Assembly (NCBI RefSeq): GCF_022096995.1
Contig: NZ_JACXGQ010000005.1
Span: forward strand, 1 to 64,000
Source: Yoonia sp. I 8.24
GTDB taxonomy: Bacteria; Pseudomonadota; Alphaproteobacteria; Rhodobacterales; Rhodobacteraceae
Direction of reading: 5' to 3'
DNA: 64,000 bases
Part shown: piece by piece, positions 57,392 through 64,000 of the stretch
How the letters are laid out: each line of letters opens with the position of its first letter
Position numbering within the stretch: the first letter of the stretch is position 1
The notes under the pieces: generated by a model
What the model saw: only the letters and a program-made list of their open reading frames with translations
Databases searched by the model: none
What the model was told of the DNA's origin: nothing
Program-made: the position numbers and the translations under genes

Positions 57392-58669
57392 TTACAGGAT
57401 AGACGGCAACCAAAGCGAAACTGCGGGTACATAAGTGACCAAAATCAGTGCGCCAAGGATCGCGATATAGAACGGCCAGATCGATTTGAGCGCTTCTTCG
57501 ATTTTGATCTTGCCTACGGCGCAGCCCACAAACAGACAAGTTCCGACCGGCGGCGTACACAGCCCCAGCCCAAGGTTCATCAGCATCATGATGCCGAACT
57601 GGGTTGGATCCATGCCAAGGCCTTTGGCAATTGGTAGGAAGATCGGTGTGCAAATCAGGATCAGCGCGGCCATATCCATGATCATCCCAAGGATCAGCAA
57701 GATCACGTTGATCATGAGCAAGATCATGATTGGATTGTCTGAAATCGTAACCAGCGCATTGCTGAGCCGCGTGGGGACTTGGTACAGCGCAAGCAGGTAA
57801 GCGAATGAGCTGGCGAAGGCGATCAAGATCATCACCATCGACGTCGTGCGGACGGTGCCTGTCAGTGCCTTGATAAACGATTCCCAACTGAGACTGCGGT
57901 AAAAGAATGTCGTCAGCAAGATCGCGTAGATCGCGCCAAACGCACCAGATTCTGTGACCGTGAATATGCCAGACAATGTTCCGCCAACGATGATAACCGC
58001 TGTCAAAAAGCCGGGGATCGCATCGCCTGCGCTGCGGCCAACTTCACCCCAACCGGGGAATGGTTCGGCTGGGTAGTTGTGTTTGACTGACAGAACATAG
58101 GCCGCGATCGCAAGACTGACGCACATGATCATGCCGGGCACAACGCCCGCGAGGAACAGTTTAGATACGGAAAGCCCGCCACCAGCAGCCACGGCAAAGA
58201 TGATCATGTTGTGGCTCGGCGGGATCACAATCCCGGCGATGGATGATGTAACGGTCACGTTCACCGCAAAATCCGGGCGGTAGCCGCGCTCTTTCATAAC
58301 AGGCACGAGGATCGAGCCGAGCGCCGAAATATCCGCAACGGCAGAGCCGGAAATGCCGCCAAACAACATGCTTGAGAAAATGTTCACCATCGCAAGGCCA
58401 CCTTTGACATGACCAACAAGCGCAGAGGCAAGTTTCACCAAGCGCACTGCGATCCCGCCGTGCAACATGATTTCGCCCGCGAGGACAAAGAATGGGATCG
58501 CAAGCAATGAGAAGACTGAAACACCAGCGGTCGCGCGCTGGAAGGTGATCAGCATCGGAAAGCCTTCGTACCAGAACGCCGAGGCCGCAGCGATACCCAT
58601 CGCAAAAGCCACCGGCATGCCGACAACAACGCCAACACCAAATACGAGCAATAGAATAGTCAGGCCCAT
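57392..58669 (-). CDS. dctM: TRAP transporter large membrane subunit
   Basis: A 425-residue, about 12-helix DctM subunit that carries the substrate with sodium coupling. It starts MGLTILLLVFGVGVVVGMPV and has FFVLAGEIMLHGGIAVRLVK and the C-terminal MLMNLGLGLCTPPVGTCLFV. The ATG lies one base from the end of dctQ. The upstream open extension is not supported. With dctP and dctQ it forms a tripartite importer for a sugar acid or similar solute. Confidence 0.93.
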   Translation of the reverse strand: MGLTILLLVFGVGVVVGMPVAFAMGIAAASAFWYEGFPMLITFQRATAGVSVFSLLAIPFFVLAGEIMLHGGIAVRLVKLASALVGHVKGGLAMVNIFSSMLFGGISGSAVADISALGSILVPVMKERGYRPDFAVNVTVTSSIAGIVIPPSHNMIIFAVAAGGGLSVSKLFLAGVVPGMIMCVSLAIAAYVLSVKHNYPAEPFPGWGEVGRSAGDAIPGFLTAVIIVGGTLSGIFTVTESGAFGAIYAILLTTFFYRSLSWESFIKALTGTVRTTSMVMILIAFASSFAYLLALYQVPTRLSNALVTISDNPIMILLMINVILLILGMIMDMAALILICTPIFLPIAKGLGMDPTQFGIMMLMNLGLGLCTPPVGTCLFVGCAVGKIKIEEALKSIWPFYIAILGALILVTYVPAVSLWLPSIL

Positions 58670-58670
58670 A

Positions 58671-59201
58671 TCAGGACTCCTGTTTTTCGGGGTGCGGATG
58701 CCAGTTGGCATAGGTCAGCAGGCGAATAATGCCGCGGCTGCCTGCGTGAACGACGATAAGCGCGCCACACAGGGTAATTGCAAGGGTCCGGAAACTCTCG
58801 GGAACATTAAGCATGGGGATCAGAGAATCCCATCCAAAGCGCATCAATCCAACACCCGCAAAACACATAATGCCGCCGAAAGCTGCGAGGATAAAATCAA
58901 TCGCGACCATGATAACTTTTTGGACCGAGAAAGGCGCGAGATCGCGAAACAAGGACACGCCAAGATGCGTATCATCACGCACACCCGCAGCGGCACCAAG
59001 AAAGGCAATATAGCAAATCAGGATGAGGGCGAGCTGTTCAACCCATGTCGGGGTCACGTTCAGAACATAGCGCCCGAACACCAACCACCCGAAGGTGACG
59101 ATCAGGACGACCAAGGCTATAGATGCCGTGAAGATGCTGAGCCACTGGACACCCGCCAGAACGGTTTCGCATCGATCAATTATGGATTTGCGATCACTCA
59201 T
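58671..59201 (-). CDS. dctQ: TRAP transporter small membrane subunit
   Basis: A 176-residue four-helix DctQ protein, starting MSDRKSIIDRCETVLAGVQW. It has the characteristic RYVLNVTPTWVEQLALILIC block and a basic C-terminus (NWHPHPEKQES). It joins the large subunit in the inner membrane. It is separated from dctP by a 92-base spacer with a strong hairpin. Confidence 0.93.
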   Translation of the reverse strand: MSDRKSIIDRCETVLAGVQWLSIFTASIALVVLIVTFGWLVFGRYVLNVTPTWVEQLALILICYIAFLGAAAGVRDDTHLGVSLFRDLAPFSVQKVIMVAIDFILAAFGGIMCFAGVGLMRFGWDSLIPMLNVPESFRTLAITLCGALIVVHAGSRGIIRLLTYANWHPHPEKQES

Positions 59202-59243
59202 GCGCGCGCCTCGCGTTTATTGTTGATTGGTAAGGGTATACAA

Positions 59244-59275
59244 AACGGCCCGCGTCGATACCGACGCGGGCCGCT
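59244..59275 (-). promoter_or_regulatory. Hairpin between dctP and dctQ
   Basis: A perfect 12-bp stem CGGCCCGCGTCG (59246-59257) pairs with its complement at 59262-59273 around a four-base loop. It follows the dctP stop on the minus strand. This common arrangement stabilises the binding-protein message and lowers readthrough into dctQM; here it is inferred. Confidence 0.75.
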
Positions 59276-59293
59276 TGTGTTTCTCAGTGGCTG

Positions 59294-60277
59294 TTAGCTG
59301 CCGTTACGGATCAGGTTCACCAGATCTGTAAGGTCAGGGTTCGCTTCAAGGAAGCCGTCGTATACTGGCGCCATTGCATCTTGGAATGGCCCTTTGTCAG
59401 CGATCGTATTCACGACTGTGCCGCCAGCTTGAACGATTTCCATAGAAGCCGCTTCACGCGCCTGCCACAGTTCACGCTGCAAGATTGCAGAGTTGTGACC
59501 AGCTTCTTTCAGGATTTCTTGCTGCTCAGCTGTCAGACCGTCGAAGGTAATCTTGGACATGCACAGACACTCAGGAATGATCAGGTGCTCTGTCAAAGAA
59601 TAGTAAGATGCAACTTCAAAGTGGCTTGTTGATTCATATGATGGCGGGTTGTTTTCCGCACCATCAACAACGCCAGTCTGGATTGACTGATACACTTCGG
59701 CGAATGCCATTGGTGTCGCGTTGCCGTCCATTGATTCAACCATCTGAACGAACAGATCGTTGCTCATCACGCGGATTTTCAGACCTTCTACGTCTGCTGG
59801 CGTGTTGATTGGACGTACAGAGTTATAGAAAGACCGTGCGCCAGCATCGTACCAACCGAGCGGCTCAACGCCACGGGCGCGCATGCCTTCAGAGATCGCT
59901 TCGCCAACTTCACCGTCCATCATTTCATACATCGCTGGAATGGATGGGAAGATGAATGGCAGTGAAACAACGTTGGCTTCTGGCACTGATGTGCCAAACG
60001 GGCCGAGGCTGAATTCGCCAAAGTCGATGACGCCAAGGCGCAGTTGCTCAATCGCGTCAGGCTGGCTACCCAAAACGCCGTTGTGGAATGTTTTTGCGGT
60101 CAATTCACCGCCGGTGCGTTCTGCAACTTCGGCTGCGAATGATTCCATCGCGATAGAAACCGGATAGTCTTCAACGTGGATGTTCCAGCCGCGCAGCTCT
60201 TCGGCTGAGGCCGCAGTTGCTGCAAGTGCAATGCAGCTGCCAAGAACGGCACTGCGAAGTGTGAATGATGTCGTCAT
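59294..60277 (-). CDS. dctP: TRAP transporter substrate-binding protein
   Basis: A 327-residue periplasmic protein with a signal peptide (MTTSFTLRSAVLGSCIALAA, cleaved near ASA-EE). The blocks LKIRVMSNDLFVQMVESMDG and GVVDGAENNPPSYESTSHFE contain the arginine and asparagine that hold a carboxylate in DctP proteins. The carboxylate-binding arginine suggests an acidic sugar or sugar acid; a sulfonated sugar is possible. The ATG at 60277 is chosen; an upstream extension is not supported. Confidence 0.92.
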   Translation of the reverse strand: MTTSFTLRSAVLGSCIALAATAASAEELRGWNIHVEDYPVSIAMESFAAEVAERTGGELTAKTFHNGVLGSQPDAIEQLRLGVIDFGEFSLGPFGTSVPEANVVSLPFIFPSIPAMYEMMDGEVGEAISEGMRARGVEPLGWYDAGARSFYNSVRPINTPADVEGLKIRVMSNDLFVQMVESMDGNATPMAFAEVYQSIQTGVVDGAENNPPSYESTSHFEVASYYSLTEHLIIPECLCMSKITFDGLTAEQQEILKEAGHNSAILQRELWQAREAASMEIVQAGGTVVNTIADKGPFQDAMAPVYDGFLEANPDLTDLVNLIRNGS

Positions 60278-60427
60278 GTGATCCTCCCAGATACAAATAT
60301 GGTTTGCGCCCCCCACCGAACGGAAAAGAATCCGCCCGATTGCGCCAACAGGTATACTAGTATGCCCTTAGTGAAGCGGTGTCAAACAAACCGTTGCAAA
60401 AAAGCGGATTCGCAGCGAAAACCCTTG
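60278..60427. promoter_or_regulatory. dctP upstream region with palindrome ATACTAGTAT
   Basis: A 150-base spacer. The perfect 10-bp palindrome ATACTAGTAT at 60354-60363, embedded in GGTATACTAGTATGCC, recurs exactly at 61959-61968. It lies about 80 bases before the dctP start. A FadR-type regulator (61045-61728) is encoded between the two copies, so an operator is the natural reading. Confidence 0.65.
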
Positions 60428-60946
60428 CTATGCGGTGCCGCGTGCGGGGCGATCGTTCACTTTGGTAAAGATCATTCCATCAAGAAGTTCCGCTAAATCG
60501 GGGCGCGCAGAAGGGCCGTTCGAGATCGCAACAATCACAAGGCTACCGTCTGGACGAATCACAAAGACGCCCGGTTCAGCAAAGCGGCGATCCGTTTCGC
60601 CGCTTGACAACGGGTCAGACATATAGACGCCAAGCTGCGTCATCTGGGCTTCTGATAGGTCATATCCGATATCAAATGCCCAGCCGAATTCGGCTTGATC
60701 AGTCGTAGCTTTTTCAAGTGGGTCGGCTGACACAACCGCGATATCAAACCCTGCATCGGCCCAAGCACCGCGCATGTCGTTCAATGTGTTCAGGTATTTT
60801 TTGCAGCGTCCGCAATGCTTGCCACGGTAAACGATAAACAGCGTCCAGTTCTCACGCGGGTCACCAACTGTAAGCGTGCCGCCACCAAGTTTAGAAAATG
60901 ACATTGGCGCAAGGGTGCTACCCGCGGTTGGCTTTGGTGTTGGCAT
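60428..60946 (-). CDS. Peroxiredoxin-like protein (AhpC/TSA fold)
   Basis: A 172-residue thioredoxin-fold protein. YRGKHCGRCKKYLNTLND has a Cys-x2-Cys in the place of the AhpC peroxidatic region, followed by FVIRPDGSLVIVAISNGP. Peroxide reduction or disulfide exchange is expected; the exact substrate is unknown. It lies upstream of dctP on the same strand, 150 bases away and across the palindrome, so separate expression is likely. Confidence 0.8.
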   Translation of the reverse strand: MPTPKPTAGSTLAPMSFSKLGGGTLTVGDPRENWTLFIVYRGKHCGRCKKYLNTLNDMRGAWADAGFDIAVVSADPLEKATTDQAEFGWAFDIGYDLSEAQMTQLGVYMSDPLSSGETDRRFAEPGVFVIRPDGSLVIVAISNGPSARPDLAELLDGMIFTKVNDRPARGTA

Positions 60947-61044
60947 TTTGATCTACTCCCCGTTTTTCTGATCACTATGCTGAGCCTAGCGAGTCAGTCT
61001 CTGGGATACCAGTTCACAAATCCGATCAAAATTCACATTCGCGT

Positions 61045-61728
61045 TTAGGGCTCAAAATAGTCGGGCTTATCTTTAAAAATCGCATCGATTGTCGCATCAA
61101 GCCGTGCCAGGTGAATGCGCCCGATTGCGACAGCCCCTTCGGCATCACCTGCGGATACGTGCTCAGCGATTTTCGTATGATCCTCAAGCAATTCAGGCAT
61201 CCGATCCTCTTTTGACAGGCTCAGCATACACAGGCGATCAACGTTAGCTTTTTCGGCCGAGATAAGCTCAAACGCAAAGTCGACCTTAGCCGTTTTGCAC
61301 AGGATGTTATGGAAGGCATAATCAAGCTTGCCAAATTTTTCGTAGCTTCCAGCCTCAACCGCTAGCGCCTGTTGCGCAAGATTCGCGTCAAGCGCCGTCT
61401 TCGTGGCGGCTGTGGCATTTTGCGCGGCACGGCGCATGACTTCAGATTCAACGCTCATGCGCACAAACCGCGATTTCGCGATTTCGCGGCGCGAGAAACG
61501 TTTCACCTCGGTTGCTTTCTGTGGCTGGATCAGCAACAGCCCCAAATTTGCCAACCGGCTAAACGCATCGCGCACCGGCTGACGTGATACGCCAAATTGG
61601 GCCGCGATTTCCGCTTCAGAAATTTTATCTCCGGGCAACATCTCAAGATTGTTGATTGCACTATAGAGCGTCTCGAAGACGACATCGACACTCGTCTTGC
61701 GTTCTTTGGTGCGGGCTGTTGCTGTCAT
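61045..61728 (-). CDS. GntR/FadR-family regulator (FCD domain)
   Basis: A 227-residue regulator: winged helix at about residues 12-75 (LPGDKISEAEIAAQFGVSRQ) and an all-helical FCD effector domain (FRHNIL-type helix as HNILCKTAKVDFAFEL). FCD regulators often sense organic acids or sugar acids. It lies between the AhpC-like gene and the arsenic operon on the minus strand. Copies of ATACTAGTAT are found on both sides of it (60354-60363 before dctP, 61959-61968 upstream of its own start), making it the likely TRAP regulator. Confidence 0.88.
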   Translation of the reverse strand: MTATARTKERKTSVDVVFETLYSAINNLEMLPGDKISEAEIAAQFGVSRQPVRDAFSRLANLGLLLIQPQKATEVKRFSRREIAKSRFVRMSVESEVMRRAAQNATAATKTALDANLAQQALAVEAGSYEKFGKLDYAFHNILCKTAKVDFAFELISAEKANVDRLCMLSLSKEDRMPELLEDHTKIAEHVSAGDAEGAVAIGRIHLARLDATIDAIFKDKPDYFEP

Positions 61729-62107
61729 CGTCTTGTCCTCCGGTTCGGAAAGGGAATAACTTGAGTTTTAACGATTGGCCAGAGTTTCGCAGGCAGCCAC
61801 ATGCAAAGAAGCGCATATTAACCTACCATTTCGATACCTAGCACAAATATCGCGCACCTCTGGATGCGGGCCTAGTGCAGCCGTTACTTTTTGCTAACTC
61901 CAAAATTCCCTCCCAAGAATTTGCGGAGCGGTTGCACCTGACAATCGCCCACACAGCGATACTAGTATGTCACACAATCAAAAGCGAGCCTTCTGTTTTT
62001 ATGTGCAAAGCTGGAATCGAAAGCGACATTGTTTTGTTACACAAGTTTCATATCTGGGGACGAGAAATTGTTTGACTCACGCTCTGTAATTCCAATATTC
62101 ATGAAAT
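61729..62107. promoter_or_regulatory. 379-base spacer with second ATACTAGTAT palindrome
   Basis: No gene was seen. The palindrome at 61959-61968 is 231 bases upstream of the FadR-type gene and 140 bases before the arsR-arsC start. It could autoregulate the regulator or be a relic of a removed target gene. The arsenic operon promoter must be in the last 100 bases. Confidence 0.6.
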
Positions 62108-62944
62108 ATGGAATCACTACTTACAGATCGTCTTTCGACCCTCAGCCATCCACAGCGCATGGCGGTATTTCGGTTGCTGATGCGTCGATGTCCAGATGCT
62201 TTGCCTGCGGGTGAAATCGCAGCGGTGCTTGACCTCAAACCGAGCACGGCATCGGTCTATCTTTCGGCGTTGACGCAAACACAACTGATCACGCAGCAGC
62301 GCAAAGGGACGCAACTGCTTTACTCCGTCAATCTGGCAACGGCACGCGATGTTGTTGCCTGCCTTTTCTTCGATTGCTGTCGCGGGCGGGCAGATCTTTG
62401 CCCGCCATCATACTCAGATCTTCTAAATGGGCTTCCCAAAATGACTGACAAAAAATTTAACGTGTTGTTCGTGTGTACGGGCAACTCAGCGCGATCCATC
62501 TTTGCCGAAACCATTCTGCGGGATATGGCTGGCGATCGATTCACAGCCTATTCGGCTGGCACGATACATCGGTCTGAACTGAACCCGCTTGCGGTAGAAA
62601 TGCTTCAGGCGAAAGGTCATGATGTTTTGTCGCTTCGGTCTAAAAATGTAAGCGAATTTCAACAAGACGACGCCCCGCAGATGGATTTTGTTTTTACAGT
62701 CTGTGATCAGGCTGCCAACGAAGAATGCCCCACATGGCCCGGTCAACCAATATCAGGGCATTGGGGTATGCCCGACCCGGTAAAGGCTGAAGGCACCGAA
62801 GCCGAGAAACGGCTGGTGTTCCATCAGACCTATGGCGCGCTGCATAATCGGTTGCAGTCTTTCACTGCATTGTCACTAGACCTATTGGATCGCGCCGCAT
62901 TGCAAAAACAAGTCGATGACATCGGCAAACTTGAACAAGAATAG
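62108..62944 (+). CDS. ArsR-ArsC fusion (arsenic sensor plus arsenate reductase)
   Basis: A 278-residue fusion. Residues 1-80 are an ArsR winged helix ([16 protein letters not shown] [12 protein letters not shown]). A linker at 81-100 has Cys85, Cys90, Cys91 and Cys98 ([15 protein letters not shown]), a probable arsenite sensor. Residues from about 117 are a low-molecular-weight phosphatase-type arsenate reductase with CTGNSARS (Cys123-x5-Arg129). It both senses arsenite and reduces arsenate. It precedes gap and arsJ in the same operon, ten bases from gap. Confidence 0.9.
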   Translation: MESLLTDRLSTLSHPQRMAVFRLLMRRCPDALPAGEIAAVLDLKPSTASVYLSALTQTQLITQQRKGTQLLYSVNLATARDVVACLFFDCCRGRADLCPPSYSDLLNGLPKMTDKKFNVLFVCTGNSARSIFAETILRDMAGDRFTAYSAGTIHRSELNPLAVEMLQAKGHDVLSLRSKNVSEFQQDDAPQMDFVFTVCDQAANEECPTWPGQPISGHWGMPDPVKAEGTEAEKRLVFHQTYGALHNRLQSFTALSLDLLDRAALQKQVDDIGKLEQE

Positions 62945-62954
62945 GGCGATCAAA

Positions 62955-63953
62955 ATGGTAACTTACGCGTTAAACGGACTTGGCCGCATGGGCAAGCTGG
63001 CCTTGCGCCCGCTGATTGAAAGCGGCGCAGAGATCGCATTTATTAACGATGCGGTGGGCGATCCGGCGATGCACGCGCATTTGTTGGAATTCGATTCAGT
63101 GCATGGGCGTTGGCCCGCAAAATTTGCAACAGATGACGGCGCAATCACCATCGACGGCACGCGTATTCCAGTCACAAGCACCCGCAATTTGACCGATCTG
63201 CCGCTTGACGGTGTGGATGTGGTGATTGACTGCACCGGCGCATTTAAGACAGAGGCCAAGCTCGCCCCATATTTCGCCGCTGGCGTAAAAAAGGTCGTGG
63301 TTTCCGCCCCAGTCAAAGATGGCCCAACCGCGAATATTGTCTATGGCGTCAATGACGACAGCTATGATCCCGCGACCCATAAAATCGTCACCGCCGCAAG
63401 CTGCACCACCAACTGTCTTGCGCCAGTGGTAAAAGTACTGCTGGAAGGGATCGGGATCAAACACGGGTCGATCACGACGATCCATGATGTGACGAACACC
63501 CAGACCATCGTTGATCGGCCCGCAAAAGATATGCGGCGTGCCCGATCGGCCTTAACCAACCTGATCCCAACTACCACCGGGTCAGCGACTGCAATCACAC
63601 TGATTTACCCAGAGTTGGCCGGCAAATTAAACGGCCACGCTGTGCGTGTGCCCCTGTTGAATGCATCTATTACTGACTGTGTGTTTGAAATGGCGCGTGA
63701 AACCACAGCAGAAGAGGTGAATGCTTTGTTCAAAGCTGCCGCTGAAGGCCCGTTGCAAGGAGTTTTGGGCTATGAAACGCGACCTTTAGTGTCATCGGAC
63801 TATACCAATGACAAACGCAGCAGCATCATTGATGCGCCATCCACAATGGTGGTGAATGGCACGCAACTGAAAATCTATGCTTGGTATGACAATGAATATG
63901 GCTACGCACACCGATTGATTGATGTGGCGCTTATGGTCGGTAGCAAGCTGTGA
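62955..63953 (+). CDS. gap: Arsenate-linked glyceraldehyde-3-phosphate dehydrogenase
   Basis: A 332-residue GAPDH. It starts [20 protein letters not shown], has the catalytic [20 protein letters not shown] and ends [17 protein letters not shown]. In ArsJ operons a dedicated GAPDH makes 1-arseno-3-phosphoglycerate, which ArsJ exports. It overlaps arsJ by four bases (GTGA). The ATG at 62955 is selected over an upstream open extension. Confidence 0.9.
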   Translation: MVTYALNGLGRMGKLALRPLIESGAEIAFINDAVGDPAMHAHLLEFDSVHGRWPAKFATDDGAITIDGTRIPVTSTRNLTDLPLDGVDVVIDCTGAFKTEAKLAPYFAAGVKKVVVSAPVKDGPTANIVYGVNDDSYDPATHKIVTAASCTTNCLAPVVKVLLEGIGIKHGSITTIHDVTNTQTIVDRPAKDMRRARSALTNLIPTTTGSATAITLIYPELAGKLNGHAVRVPLLNASITDCVFEMARETTAEEVNALFKAAAEGPLQGVLGYETRPLVSSDYTNDKRSSIIDAPSTMVVNGTQLKIYAWYDNEYGYAHRLIDVALMVGSKL

Positions 63954-64000
63954 CACGCCCCACCGGATTTGCCGCCTATATGGTTGTGACCGCTGCTTAT
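63950..64000 (+). CDS. arsJ: Organoarsenical efflux permease ArsJ, start only
   Basis: The last 17 codons in the window read [17 protein letters not shown] from a GTG at 63950 that overlaps the gap stop. The [12 protein letters not shown] opening resembles the first helix of ArsJ, and an ArsJ gene is expected after arsR-arsC and this GAPDH. Identification from 17 residues is mostly by operon context. Confidence 0.7.
   Translation, partial: MTRPTGFAAYMVVTAAY

Overview
The window comes from an alphaproteobacterium of the Rhodobacterales, most likely the marine Roseobacter group. This rests on gene content and order (str and rpo ribosomal operons, Tmm/Tdm/Dmm/Mgd methylated-amine genes, DctPQM-type TRAP genes, an ArsR-ArsC fusion with ArsJ) and on protein sequence style. 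There is no rRNA, so the genus cannot be fixed.

Layout. (1) 1-20.9 kb, mostly minus strand: the housekeeping transcription/translation block, read from high to low coordinates as tRNA-Trp, a sulfotransferase-like gene, secE, nusG, rplK, rplA, rplJ, rplL, rpoB, rpoC, rpsL, rpsG, fusA and tuf (partial). Several unrelated genes interrupt it: a Tat-exported metallo-beta-lactamase-fold hydrolase between rplA and rplJ, a cytochrome b561/Rieske-like pair between rplK and nusG, and a DMT exporter plus a glycosyltransferase-like pseudogene between rpoC and rpsL. (2) 21-23 kb: an acyltransferase (DUF374), and a TetR regulator divergent from an AhpD-like gene across a long palindrome. (3) 23.2-47.9 kb: a methylated-amine catabolic island. 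It encodes Tmm (TMA to TMAO), Tdm (TMAO to dimethylamine plus formaldehyde), DmmDABC (dimethylamine to methylamine), GmaS and MgsABC (methylamine to gamma-glutamylmethylamide to N-methylglutamate) and MgdABCD (N-methylglutamate to glutamate plus a C1 unit). An ammonium transporter and a cupin-XRE regulator belong to it. Between tmm and tdm lie an outer-membrane barrel gene, a TPR-sulfotransferase and a broken copy of the tdm 3' end. (4) 48.5-60.3 kb: a sugar/sulfosugar region. A Gfo/Idh/MocA oxidoreductase and a GntR regulator are divergent from a tightly coupled SsuD-like monooxygenase, aldo-keto reductase and flavin reductase set. These are followed by the wreck of a sugar ABC importer, a YeiH-type exporter, a YihS-like aldose/ketose isomerase and a TRAP transporter. 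Together they resemble a sulfoquinovose sulfo-monooxygenase (sulfo-SMO) locus whose ABC importer has decayed. (5) 60.4-64 kb: a peroxiredoxin-like gene, a FadR-type regulator with a candidate operator repeated in two places, and the start of an arsenic operon (arsR-arsC fusion, arsenate-linked GAPDH, arsJ).

How the parts work together: the amine island turns TMA and TMAO stepwise into ammonium, glutamate and C1 units, while the AmtB transporter can recover leaked ammonium. The sulfosugar region would release sulfite from a C6 sulfosugar and return glucose to central metabolism. No insertion sequence, phage gene, CRISPR array or complete rRNA operon was seen. Four decay remnants are visible: the glycosyltransferase-like gene, the tdm 3' fragment, the ABC binding protein and the ABC ATPase.
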